Shown here piece by piece: positions 1 to 7,712 of a stretch of DNA of 64,000 nucleotides (position 1 is the stretch's first letter; every line of letters begins with the position of its first letter). The DNA is from Amycolatopsis nalaikhensis (GTDB lineage: Bacteria > Actinomycetota > Actinomycetes > Mycobacteriales > Pseudonocardiaceae). The stretch is taken from contig NZ_CP127173.1 in the NCBI RefSeq assembly GCF_030264295.1, positions 6,331,501 to 6,395,500 of the forward strand. Reading direction: 5' to 3'. A program made the position numbers and the translations under genes. The notes under the pieces were generated by a model. It ran no database searches, had not been told where the DNA came from, and saw nothing but the letters and a program-made list of their open reading frames with translations.

Positions 1-347
1 TGATCACCGACGGCGAGACGGCCCCGGTGCTGCGCCCGATCCACGCGCTCCCGGCCGGGCACCGGTGGGAGAGGGTGCCGGGGGTGACGCTCCTCGGCGA
101 CGCGGCTCACGTGTCGGTGCCGAACGGTGAAGGCGCGAATTTGGCGATGTTCGACGCGGCGGAGCTGGGCAAGGCGCTCGCCGCGCATCCGGGCGACGTC
201 GAAGCGGCGCTGGGGGAGTACGAGGAGGAGTTGTTCACGCGGAGTGCGGAGGAGGCGATCGAGGCTGCGCGTGATTTCGAGCTGTGCTTCGGCGAGAAGA
301 CGCCGCAGAGCCTGGTCGACCTGATGACGGGCAAGGCCCCGGCCTGA
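1..347 (+). CDS. FAD-dependent monooxygenase, C-terminal fragment (5' end outside window)
   Basis: Open from the first bases of the window (reading phase begins at base 3) to TGA at 345-347, so only about the last 115 residues are present. The stretch VTLLGDAAHVSVPNGEGANL is the GD motif of class A (PHBH-type) flavin monooxygenases: the Gly-Asp binds FAD ribityl and pyrophosphate and the following AAH and Gly-rich turn contact the isoalloxazine. It is followed by the usual helical tail of this fold. Such enzymes hydroxylate aromatic or polyketide substrates or inactivate tetracyclines; the substrate cannot be told because the substrate-binding half is missing. A strong bidirectional hairpin follows at 414-451. 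Confidence 0.8.
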   Translation, partial: ITDGETAPVLRPIHALPAGHRWERVPGVTLLGDAAHVSVPNGEGANLAMFDAAELGKALAAHPGDVEAALGEYEEELFTRSAEEAIEAARDFELCFGEKTPQSLVDLMTGKAPA

Positions 348-413
348 CGACCGCGGGCGGCGGCGGAGAAAGTCGCCGACCAGCCCGGCCGCGGCGCGAG
401 TCGCGGCGCGCGC

Positions 414-451
414 GACGGGTCGTTCCCGGCCCCCACCGGGAACGACCCGTC
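414..451. terminator. Bidirectional hairpin terminator between convergent genes
   Basis: Perfect 16-bp inverted repeat (414-429 and 436-451) with a 6-nt loop, lying between the end of the monooxygenase on the plus strand and the end of the DUF4097 gene on the minus strand. Its position between convergent stop codons suits transcription termination from both sides. No long T-run follows, as is usual in high-GC actinobacteria. Confidence 0.75.
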
Positions 452-469
452 TCCCCCTTGCTAACCGGT

Positions 470-1393
470 CTAACCGGCCGCCCGGGTCACCACGGCGTTG
501 CCGGAGCCGGTGCGGGCGCGGACCCTCAGCTTCACGCCGCCCTCGGGCGCGACATCGGAGACGTCCAGCTCGCTCGACACCCGCCCGTTGCTCGACGTCA
601 GGTCGACCTCGGCGGTCGTCCCGCCACGGATTCCGACGCGGACCTCGCCCGAGCCCGTGATCAGGTCGAGCGAGCCCGAGGCCGCGTCGGCCACCGACAG
701 GTCGCCGCTGCCCGTGCGGGCCATCACCTCGCCCGAGACCGCGCCCAGCCACACGTCCGCCGTGCCCGTCGCCAGCGTCGCCGATCCCGCCAGCGACGTC
801 ACCTCGACGTTGCCGCTGCCGCTGCGCAGCTGCAGCCCGCCCAAGGTCGGGCCGAGCTTGATGCCGCCGCTGCCGGAGCGGACCGTCGCCGCGCCGTCGG
901 CCCGGTCGAGCTTCACCTCGCCGGAACCCGTCGTCACGTCGACGCGCCCCGCCGAGCCCGTCACCGTCACGTTCGCGGCGCCCGCCCGGACGTCCACGTG
1001 CGAACCCGCCGGCGCGCGCACGACCACCGCGAGCGCGACGTTCCGCAATTGCCACGCCTTCGGTGCCTGGACCACCAGGCGGTTGCCGATCTTCTCGATC
1101 CGGCTCTGCCGCACAGCTTCCGTCGGCGACGCCGCCGGGTCGACGCCCAGCTGGTCGCCGAACCGCTCGCCGACCCACGACAGCAGGCTGTTGACCCCCG
1201 CCACCCACGGCTGCTGCTCGCCCTGGTCGTGCCGCAGCTCGACGCGCGCGCCGGAATCCCCCTCCAGCACCAGCTCGACGCGGCCGATCGTGACGCTGAC
1301 GTCGAGCTCCAGCGGGCCCTCCGCCTCGAACTCGTCGATCCGCACCAGCTCGTCGTTCGGCTCTTCGGCCGGTGTCGTCTGCTCTTCGCTCAT
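470..1393 (-). CDS. DUF4097-family beta-strand repeat protein
   Basis: 307-residue protein with an acidic N-terminus and then a long run of near-repeats such as RTGSGDLSV, RSGSGNVEV and ITGSGEVRV, each a predicted beta strand. This is the DUF4097 (putative adhesin-like) right-handed beta-solenoid pattern. No signal peptide or membrane segment is visible, so despite the family nickname it is probably cytoplasmic. It starts 10 bp after the stop of the HicB-like gene at 1404-1913 and is very likely co-transcribed with it. Biochemical function is unknown; I infer only that the repeat fold is a binding scaffold controlled with its neighbour. Confidence 0.8.
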   Translation of the reverse strand: MSEEQTTPAEEPNDELVRIDEFEAEGPLELDVSVTIGRVELVLEGDSGARVELRHDQGEQQPWVAGVNSLLSWVGERFGDQLGVDPAASPTEAVRQSRIEKIGNRLVVQAPKAWQLRNVALAVVVRAPAGSHVDVRAGAANVTVTGSAGRVDVTTGSGEVKLDRADGAATVRSGSGGIKLGPTLGGLQLRSGSGNVEVTSLAGSATLATGTADVWLGAVSGEVMARTGSGDLSVADAASGSLDLITGSGEVRVGIRGGTTAEVDLTSSNGRVSSELDVSDVAPEGGVKLRVRARTGSGNAVVTRAAG

Positions 1394-1403
1394 TTCGATC
1401 CCC

Positions 1404-1913
1404 TCAGCCTTCGACCCAGCCGTGCAGGCGCGACCCCGAGCCGCCCTTGCCCTGGTGCTTGTGGCCCGCGCCCGGCGAGCCGTGTCCCAGCGCCCCCTGC
1501 ACGGCCTGGGAAACGAACGTGTTCAGCGAGACACCCTGCGCCGCCGCGGCCCGCTCGGCCTGCCCCTTGATCTGCTCGACCAGCCGCAGCGTGATGCGGC
1601 TGATGTCACCGCCGTCGATGGGTGGTGGCGGCGTGGTGTCACGTGGTGTCGCGCGCGGCGGTGCCTCCTCGGCGGCGCCGGTGACGACCACGCGGACGTC
1701 GCGTCCGTCGAGGCGCACGTCCACCACCTGGCCCGGCAACGCGGCCGTGACCTCGGCCGCGAGGTCGGCGAGGGCGTTCATGAGCGTCAGGCGGACGGCG
1801 GGTTCGAGCGCGGAGGACAACAGCGCGGCCGCCCGCCGGGTCTGCTCGTCCCCGGCGGCAGCCGTGTTCGCGAGGTCCTCGCGAAGGTTGGCGATGTACG
1901 GCGTCAGGTCCAT
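1404..1913 (-). CDS. HicB/ribbon-helix-helix-like DNA-binding protein
   Basis: 169 residues. The C-terminal third (about residues 103-143) reads as a beta strand then two helices (ISRITLRLVEQIKG, then GVSLNTFVSQAVQGAL), the ribbon-helix-helix fold of HicB/Arc-type antitoxin repressors. The first 90 residues are a helical segment ending in a beta-rich stretch. The tail is Gly/His/Lys-rich. No HicA-type toxin is adjacent; the partner gene is instead DUF4097. An inverted repeat TGACGTC-6-GACGTCA lies only 11 bp upstream of the ATG and is a natural operator for autoregulation. Toxin-antitoxin membership is suggested by the domain only and is not shown by the context. Confidence 0.7.
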   Translation of the reverse strand: MDLTPYIANLREDLANTAAAGDEQTRRAAALLSSALEPAVRLTLMNALADLAAEVTAALPGQVVDVRLDGRDVRVVVTGAAEEAPPRATPRDTTPPPPIDGGDISRITLRLVEQIKGQAERAAAAQGVSLNTFVSQAVQGALGHGSPGAGHKHQGKGGSGSRLHGWVEG

Positions 1914-1923
1914 GACACCACTA

Positions 1924-1943
1924 TGACGTCACCAGCGACGTCA
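1924..1943. promoter_or_regulatory. Candidate operator, inverted repeat TGACGTC-N6-GACGTCA
   Basis: Perfect 7-bp arms with a 6-bp spacer, immediately upstream of the HicB-like gene start at 1913 and about 95 bp before thyX. A further related word, TGATGTCAC, follows at about 1957-1965. Ribbon-helix-helix repressors usually bind short inverted repeats overlapping their own promoter, so autoregulation is the simplest reading. Confidence 0.5.
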
Positions 1944-2035
1944 GTCAAGGCGGCAGTGATGTCACGTGTCCCCCGGCGGTGCGGGGCCCGTTCGCGGTTA
2001 GGCTGCGCGGGGAGTCGTGGACAAGGAGTGCGGAC

Positions 2036-2788
2036 GTGGCCGGAACCGTGTCACCCAGGGTGCAGCTGATCGCGAAAACCGAGTTCTTCCCACCCGAGGA
2101 CGTGCCGTGGTCGACCGACGCCGAAGGCGGTGAAGCGCTCGCCGAGTTCGCCGGCCGCGCCTGCTACCAGTCGTGGAAGAAGCCGAACCCGGCCACCGCC
2201 ACGAACGCCGGCTACCTCGAGCACATCATCGACGTCGGCCACCTTTCCGTGCTGGAGCACGGTTCCGTGACCTTCTACATCACCGGGATCTCGCGGTCGC
2301 TGACCCACGAGCTGATCCGCCACCGCCACTTCTCCTACTCGCAGCTTTCCCAGCGGTACGTCCCGGAGCGCGACGCCGAGTTCGTCGAACCCGAGGTCAT
2401 CGCGAACGATCCCGTGCTGCACGAGAAGTTCCTCGCCGCGACGCGGGCGAGCGTCGACGCCTACACCGAGTTGCTGGCCGGGCTCGAGGAGAAGTTCGCC
2501 GACGTCCCGACCGCGACCCTCCGCCGCAAGCAGGCCCGCCAGGCCGCGCGGTCGGTGCTGCCGAACGCGACCGAGACGCGGATCGTCGTGACCGGCAACT
2601 ACCGCGCGTGGCGCCACTTCGTCGGGATGCGCGCCACCGAGCACGCCGACGTCGAGATCCGCGAGCTGGCCGTGGAATGCCTGCGGCAGCTGCAAAAAGC
2701 CGCGGCGAACGTGTTCGCGGACTTCACCATCTCGACGCTGCCGGACGGCACCGAGATCGCGACGAGCCCGAAGGTGTTCGAAGGCTGA
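2036..2788 (+). CDS. thyX: FAD-dependent thymidylate synthase ThyX
   Basis: 250 residues. Makes dTMP from dUMP using methylene-tetrahydrofolate, FAD and NADPH. The ThyX signature RHRHFSYSQLSQR (RHRx7S) is present, as are FAGRACYQSWKKPNP near the N-terminus and RRKQARQAARSVLPNATETR in the C-terminal half, which are close to the mycobacterial enzyme. The GTG at 2036 is chosen because it gives a protein beginning VAGTVSPRVQLIAKTEFF, matches the family length, and has AAGGAG 7 nt upstream; a longer frame back to 1979 looks non-coding. The stop overlaps the ATG of the ACT-domain gene (ATGA), so the two are translationally coupled. Confidence 0.97.
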   Translation: MAGTVSPRVQLIAKTEFFPPEDVPWSTDAEGGEALAEFAGRACYQSWKKPNPATATNAGYLEHIIDVGHLSVLEHGSVTFYITGISRSLTHELIRHRHFSYSQLSQRYVPERDAEFVEPEVIANDPVLHEKFLAATRASVDAYTELLAGLEEKFADVPTATLRRKQARQAARSVLPNATETRIVVTGNYRAWRHFVGMRATEHADVEIRELAVECLRQLQKAAANVFADFTISTLPDGTEIATSPKVFEG

Positions 2789-3183
2789 TGAAGCGACTGG
2801 CGATCGACGTCCGGCCCGGCGAGTACGCCGTCGTCCGGCTGCCCGCGGACGCCCCGGTGCCCGCGGAGCTCTTCGCGCCCGGCAGCGAGTTCGTCTCGGT
2901 GACCCGCACGCCCGAGGAGCTTTCGGTGATCTGCCCGGCCGGCCGCGAACCGGCGGGCAGCACGGCGGCCGAGGACGGCTGGCGGCTGCTGTCGGTCCGC
3001 GGACCCCTGGAGTTCACGCTCACCGGCATCATCGCCGCGCTGGCGTCCGAGCTGGCCGCGGCGGGCGTGGCGCTGTTCTCGATGTCGACGTTCGACACCG
3101 ACCACATCCTGGTCCGCGCGACGGACCTCGACCACGCCGTGAAGGCGTTGCGCGAATCCGGCCACGAGGTCGCGCACATCTGA
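2788..3183 (+). CDS. ACT-domain protein (CASTOR-like ACT)
   Basis: 131 residues, starting at the ATG that overlaps the thyX stop. The second half (GPLEFTLTGIIAALASELAAAGVALFSMSTFDTDHILV) has the beta-alpha-beta pattern and the FSMSTFDTDHILV strand typical of the COG3603/CASTOR-type ACT family. ACT domains bind small ligands, usually amino acids, and regulate partner enzymes. No catalytic domain is attached. The overlap with thyX implies co-expression, but a role in thymidylate metabolism is only an inference from position. Confidence 0.85.
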   Translation: MKRLAIDVRPGEYAVVRLPADAPVPAELFAPGSEFVSVTRTPEELSVICPAGREPAGSTAAEDGWRLLSVRGPLEFTLTGIIAALASELAAAGVALFSMSTFDTDHILVRATDLDHAVKALRESGHEVAHI

Positions 3184-3240
3184 ACCGGTTCGGGGTACCC
3201 GGGGCCCGAGGGTGGGAGCGGTCACCCTTGCCCGACAAAG

Positions 3241-3267
3241 TTCGGCATGCCTAAACTTCGGTTTAGG
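3241..3267. promoter_or_regulatory. Candidate DtxR/MntR-type operator upstream of mntH
   Basis: Two overlapping dyads sit 35-60 bp before mntH: TTCGGCATGCCTAA (3241-3254, one mismatch from a perfect palindrome) and CCTAAACTTCGGTTTAGG (3250-3267, perfect 6-bp arms). The TTAGG/CCTAA half-sites are those of DtxR-family metal repressors, and an Nramp gene is a classic MntR target. No regulator gene is adjacent. Confidence 0.6.
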
Positions 3268-3301
3268 ATCCCCGACATCCGGTCCTCGAAAGGTGGGCGT
3301 C

Positions 3302-4543
3302 ATGGCTGTGACCGAGGCAGTCCGGCCGAAACTGACGACCCGCCTGCGCACCGGTTCCGCCCTGCTCGGGCCGGCGTTCGTGGCGGCGATCGCGTACGTC
3401 GACCCGGGGAACGTCGCGTCCAACATCAGCGCCGGCGCCCGCTACGGCTACCTGCTGGTGTGGGTGATCGTCGCGGCGAACCTGATGGCCGTGCTCGTGC
3501 AGTACCTGTCGGCGAAGCTCGGCCTGGTCACCGGGACGTCGCTGCCGGAGGCCCTGCGCGCCCGCCTGTCCAAGCCCGCGCGGCTGGCGTACTGGCTGCA
3601 GGCCGAGGTGGTCGCGATCGCCACCGACCTGGCCGAGGTGGTCGGCGGCGCGATCGCGCTCAACCTGCTGTTCGACCTGCCGCTGATCGTCGGCGGCTTG
3701 ATCACGGGCGCGGTTTCGCTGACGCTGCTGGCGGTCCAGGACCGCGGCGGCCAGCGGACGTTCGAGCGCGTGGTCACCGGGCTGCTGCTGGTCATCGCCG
3801 TCGGGTTCCTGGCGAGCCTGTTCGTCGAGCCGCCGTCGGCGACGGAGACGCTCGGCGGCCTGGTGCCGCGGTTCGACGGCGCGGGCAGCGTCCTGATCGC
3901 GGCGGCGATGCTCGGCGCGACGGTGATGCCGCACGCGGTGTACCTGCACTCCGGCCTGGTCCGCGACCGCCACGGCCGCCCGGACGCCGAGCGCCGCGGC
4001 CGCCTGCTGCGCGCGACCCGCGCGGACGTCGGCCTGGCGATGCTGCTGGCGGGCGCGGTGAACCTGGGCATGCTCCTCCTGGCGGCGACGAACCTGCAGG
4101 GCCAGGACGGCGTGGACAGCATCGAGGGCGCGCACACGGCGGTCGCGCAGGCGCTCGGCCCCGGCGTGGCGTTGATGTTCGCGATCGGCCTGCTGGCTTC
4201 GGGCCTGGCGTCGACGTCGGTGGGCGCGTACGCGGGTGCGATGATCATGCAGGGGTTGCTGCACAAGCGGATCCCGCTGGTCCTGCGCCGGCTGGTGACG
4301 CTGACCCCGGCGATCCTGGTGCTGGCCCTGGGCGCCGACCCGAGCGCGGCGCTGGTCGTGTCGCAGGTGGTGCTGTCGTTCGGGATCCCGTTCGCGCTGG
4401 TGCCGCTGATCCGGCTGACCGCGGACCGGTCGCTGATGGGCGAGGACGCGAACCGCCGCCTGACGACGGTGGCGGCGTCGGTGATCGCGGCGATCATCAT
4501 CGCCCTGAACCTGGTCCTGATCTACCTGACCTTCGCGGGCTGA
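3302..4543 (+). CDS. mntH: Nramp-family Mn2+/divalent metal transporter MntH
   Basis: 413-residue integral membrane protein with about 11 predicted transmembrane helices. The Nramp metal-site motifs are visible: DPGN at residues 34-37 (helix 1) and MPHAVYLHSG in helix 6. It imports Mn2+ (and possibly Fe2+) with protons. ATG 3302 is chosen over upstream in-frame codons because it follows GAAAGGTGG, restores the family N-terminus and lies downstream of the putative metal operator. The next gene begins 5 bp after its stop. Confidence 0.95.
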   Translation: MAVTEAVRPKLTTRLRTGSALLGPAFVAAIAYVDPGNVASNISAGARYGYLLVWVIVAANLMAVLVQYLSAKLGLVTGTSLPEALRARLSKPARLAYWLQAEVVAIATDLAEVVGGAIALNLLFDLPLIVGGLITGAVSLTLLAVQDRGGQRTFERVVTGLLLVIAVGFLASLFVEPPSATETLGGLVPRFDGAGSVLIAAAMLGATVMPHAVYLHSGLVRDRHGRPDAERRGRLLRATRADVGLAMLLAGAVNLGMLLLAATNLQGQDGVDSIEGAHTAVAQALGPGVALMFAIGLLASGLASTSVGAYAGAMIMQGLLHKRIPLVLRRLVTLTPAILVLALGADPSAALVVSQVVLSFGIPFALVPLIRLTADRSLMGEDANRRLTTVAASVIAAIIIALNLVLIYLTFAG

Positions 4544-4547
4544 CCCG

Positions 4548-4982
4548 GTGGCCTGGATCTACGCCCTCAACGCCGAATGCGGGGAACGCGAGACCCACGC
4601 CCGCGACCTCGCGCGGCACTTCGCCGGCTGGCCGACGCGCGTGTTCGAGGGCGAAGCCGCCTGGTGGTGCGGTGTCGTCCCGGAAGGCCTCAGCCGCACC
4701 GGCGAGCGGTCCGACGAGGAGGCGAGGGCCATGACCGCGGCCGGACGCCGCCTCTACTGGCTGCTCCGGACGGCACCGCCGGTCTACCGCTACGCCCTCG
4801 CCGGGATCGAGACCGACCTGTTCCGCGGCTACGACGAGTTGATGGCGGAGCGGGACCTCACGATCTTCCCCGGACTGGTCCTCCGCGAGGACCTCTGGGC
4901 CGCGGCGGGGGAGCGCGCCGAGTTCAGCGACTTCGCCCCGGGGTACCGGTGGATCCCGTACGGCGGCGAAACCCGGCGTTGA
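4548..4982 (+). CDS. Hypothetical protein, 144 aa
   Basis: Starts at GTG 4548, five bases after the mntH stop, so it is probably co-translated with mntH. Sequence is soluble-looking, rich in Trp, Arg and Glu (for example EGEAAWWCGVVPEG and GYRWIPYGG), with no signal peptide or membrane segment. Codon use matches neighbouring genes, supporting it as real. I do not recognise a family. A promoter-like TAGCAT and the kinase gene follow. Confidence 0.65.
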   Translation: MAWIYALNAECGERETHARDLARHFAGWPTRVFEGEAAWWCGVVPEGLSRTGERSDEEARAMTAAGRRLYWLLRTAPPVYRYALAGIETDLFRGYDELMAERDLTIFPGLVLREDLWAAAGERAEFSDFAPGYRWIPYGGETRR

Positions 4983-5060
4983 GTCACGAATTCCGCGGAA
5001 CCGACAGCGCGCTCCGGCACTCCGACTAGCATCTGCGCGACCGCCGCTAGAAGGAGCACC

Positions 5061-6537
5061 GTGACCGACGAACAGACCCGGCCGTACCCACCGCAGGCGC
5101 CCGTCACGCCTGGTCAGCGGGTTGTCGCGGGCCGCTACCTCCTGCTGGGTGAACTGGGCCGGGGCGGCATGGGCGTCGTCTGGCGGGCGCAGGACCAGGT
5201 CATCGGCCGCCCGGTCGCCGTCAAGGAGCTGCGGCTGCCCGACGCCGAGTCCGCCGCCGTCTTCTCCGAACGCGCCCTGCGCGAGGTGCGCACCGGCGGG
5301 CGGCTCAACGATCCGGCCGTCGTCACCGTCTACGACGTCGTCACCGACGGCGGCACCACCTTCATCGTCATGGAGGCTCGTCGAGGCGCCCAGCCTCGCC
5401 GACCTCGTGCGGCAGCGCGGGCCGATGCCGGCCGCGCAGGCCGCGCAACTGGGGGAGCGGGTGCTCGCCGCGCTGCAGGCCGCGCACGCCGCCGGGATCG
5501 TGCACCGGGACGTCAAGCCCGCCAACATCCTCGTCGCGCCCGACGGCCGCGTGAAGCTCACCGACTTCGGCATCGCCCACGCCGTCGACGACCCCCGCCT
5601 GACCACCAGCGGCATGATCGTCGGCTCGCCCGCCTTCATGGCGCCCGAACGCGTCGAAGGCCGCGAAGCCCTGCCCGCGTCCGACCTCTGGTCCCTCGGC
5701 GCGACGCTCTTCTACGCCGTCGAAGGCACCATCCCGTTCGAGCGCGCGACCACCGCCGCGACGCTGCACGCGATCATGACCGAGATCCCGTACCTCACCC
5801 GGGCGCAGGGCCCGATCGCCGCGGCCATCCTCGGCCTGCTCGTCGCCAACCCCGACGCCCGGCTGTCCGCGGCACAGGCCCAGCACCTGCTGACCACGGC
5901 GCAGGGCGTGCGGCCGACCCCGCCGAACGGCACCGCGATGCTGCACCAGCCGCCCGCAGAGCCGCCGAAGCGGTCCCGCCGCACCCTGTGGCTCTCGGGC
6001 GCCGCGGTGCTCGTCGTCGCCGCCCTCGTCGGCGGTTTCTTCGCGGGCAAGGCCTTCGAGGCCCCGGCCCCCGACGAGCAGAAGCTGCCGACGATGACCT
6101 ACGGCCTCGGCGGGCAGATGCGGGTGGACACCAGCTCGAGCTACATCTGCTACAACGCGACCGTCCAGGACGGCGGCGTGATCAGCAAGGACAACGACGG
6201 CGAGTGCACGGAGAGCCACACGCTCGAGATCTTCGACACCGGCGACGCCATCGGCACCGCGAGCTGGTCCGACAGCGACGCGGAAGTCGCCGCCTACCCG
6301 GGCCAGGCCGCCGTCACCGCGGTCGCCGAAGCCCGCTGCGCCGCCTCCTTCCGCTCGTCGATCGTCCCCGAGACCAAGCGCGACGGCCTCAAGTACCGGG
6401 CGCTCGTCCCGACGCAGGGCGAGTGGCAGAGCGTGCCCGACAAGTCCGGCGACTACCCGACGCGCGAGTTCTACTGCGTGCTGGCCAAGGCCGACGGCGG
6501 CCCCATCTCGGCGCCGATCGTGACCAAGGTCAAGTAG
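5061..6537 (+). CDS. Receptor-type Ser/Thr protein kinase (frameshifted in this sequence)
   Basis: Reads as a Pkn-type kinase if one inserted base is removed: LGRGGMGVVWRA (P-loop), AVKEL (ATP lysine), then after the break HRDVKPANIL (catalytic loop), DFGIAH and APERVEG (activation segment). A transmembrane segment (about residues 308-332) is followed by an extracellular domain of about 150 residues with four cysteines. The frame changes at 5373-5379, where GAGGCTC stands in place of GAGCTC; deleting one G gives an uninterrupted 491-codon frame (FIVMELVEAPSL). Start GTG 5061 has GAAGGAG 6 nt upstream. Real inactivation or sequence error cannot be separated here. Confidence 0.88.
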
Positions 6538-6626
6538 AAGTTCCGCGACGAGCGGCCCGGCCCGGGAAATCCTCCGCACTTCACCGGGGTGACCAGGTCG
6601 GCGCGGTTTTTGTCGGGGTGACGAGG

Positions 6627-6632
6627 TACCGT
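6627..6632 (+). promoter_or_regulatory. Putative -10 element (TACCGT) for leaderless dapA mRNA
   Basis: TACCGT ends 6 nt before the dapA ATG at 6639, with no Shine-Dalgarno sequence between. This spacing places the transcription start at or next to the start codon. The same arrangement recurs before at least eleven other genes in the window. Confidence 0.5.
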
Positions 6633-6638
6633 CTCAGC

Positions 6639-7712
6639 ATGTCCAACCCACCTACCACAGGCATTTCGGGGGACCGGGTGGCGGAGCCCCCGGCCCGGAG
6701 CGAAGCTTCGGCTGTCACAGCGCCCGGACGGCCGTTCGGGCGCGTGCTCACCGCGATGGCGACCCCCTTCGACGCCGACGGCGCGCTGGACCTGAAGCGG
6801 GCGCAGGAGCTCGCCGAGCACCTCGTGGAGCTGGGGAACGACGGCCTCGTCATCAACGGCACCACCGGCGAGAGCCCGACCACGAGCGACGCGGAGAAGC
6901 AGGAGCTCGTCCGCGCCGTGGTCGAGGCCGTCGGCGACCGCGCGACCGTCGTGGCCGGCGCGGGCACCAACAACACCGCGCACAGCATCGAGCAGGCGAA
7001 GCAGGCCGAAGCGGCGGGCGCGCACGGCCTGCTCGTCGTCACCCCGTACTACTCGCGCCCCAGCCAGGCCGGGCTGTACGCGCACTTCACGGCGGTCGCC
7101 GACAGCACCGGGCTGCCCGTGCTGCTCTACGACATCCCGCCGCGCTCGATCGTCCCGATCGAGGTCGACACGCTGCGGCGGCTGGCCGAGCACCCGCGGA
7201 TCGTCGCGGTCAAGGACGCCAAGGGCGACCTGATCGCCGGCTCCGAGGTCATCGCCAACACCCACCTCGCCTATTACTCCGGCGACGACGGCCTGAACCT
7301 GCCGTGGATCTCCGTCGGCGGCGTCGGCGTGGTGAGTGTGATCGGTCACGTCGTCGCGGGCCGGATCCGCGCGATGATCGACGCCTACGAGAACGGCGAC
7401 ACGTCCACCGCGCGCACCAACCACCGCGCGATGCTGCCCGTTCTGCGCGCGATGTCGCGGGTCGGCGGGGTCGCGTTCAGCAAGGCGGCGCTGCGCCTGC
7501 GCGGCTTCGACATCGGCGACCCGCGGCTGCCGATCGTCGCGCCGACGGCCGAGCAGACGGCCTTGATCGCCGCCGATCTCACCCAGGGCGGCGTGCCGTT
7601 GGGCGACACGGCGGCCCAGGACTGGCATGGTGAGCGGGTGGCACAAGCAGACTCGCGAGCGGCCTACGTCGCGCCGACCTCGCACACCAGCGTTGGGACC
7701 CTGCCTCGGTGA
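6639..7712 (+). CDS. dapA: 4-hydroxy-tetrahydrodipicolinate synthase DapA
   Basis: 357 residues. Condenses pyruvate with aspartate semialdehyde on the lysine/meso-diaminopimelate path that feeds the wall cluster later in the window. Visible family motifs: LVINGTTGESPTTSDAEK, the catalytic tyrosine in VTPYYSRPSQAGLY and the Schiff-base lysine in IVAVKDAKGD. It is about 55 residues longer than typical DapA: the first 34 residues include a segment (SGDRVAEPPARSEASAVT) encoded by a 55-bp palindromic repeat that also lies inside cinA, and there is a C-terminal extension of about 30 residues. The stop overlaps the RNase J start (GTGA), so both genes are coupled, as in mycobacteria. Confidence 0.95.
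   Translation: MSNPPTTGISGDRVAEPPARSEASAVTAPGRPFGRVLTAMATPFDADGALDLKRAQELAEHLVELGNDGLVINGTTGESPTTSDAEKQELVRAVVEAVGDRATVVAGAGTNNTAHSIEQAKQAEAAGAHGLLVVTPYYSRPSQAGLYAHFTAVADSTGLPVLLYDIPPRSIVPIEVDTLRRLAEHPRIVAVKDAKGDLIAGSEVIANTHLAYYSGDDGLNLPWISVGGVGVVSVIGHVVAGRIRAMIDAYENGDTSTARTNHRAMLPVLRAMSRVGGVAFSKAALRLRGFDIGDPRLPIVAPTAEQTALIAADLTQGGVPLGDTAAQDWHGERVAQADSRAAYVAPTSHTSVGTLPR
6664..6718 (+). repeat. Palindrome-containing 55-bp repeat, copy 1, in frame inside dapA
   Basis: Matches 25386-25440 at 48 of 55 positions without gaps. It contains GGGTGGCGGAGCCCCC and the palindrome CGAAGCTTCG. In both copies the same reading phase is used, giving SG-x-RVAEPP-x-R-x-EAS-x-VT. It lies in the poorly conserved N-terminal extension of DapA, where an insertion can be tolerated. 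Confidence 0.75.

Noticed and set aside
5373..5379. Programmed frameshift in the kinase gene
   Set aside because: No slippery heptamer or downstream pseudoknot is evident, and the same hexamer is broken in unrelated genes, so a general cause is more likely.
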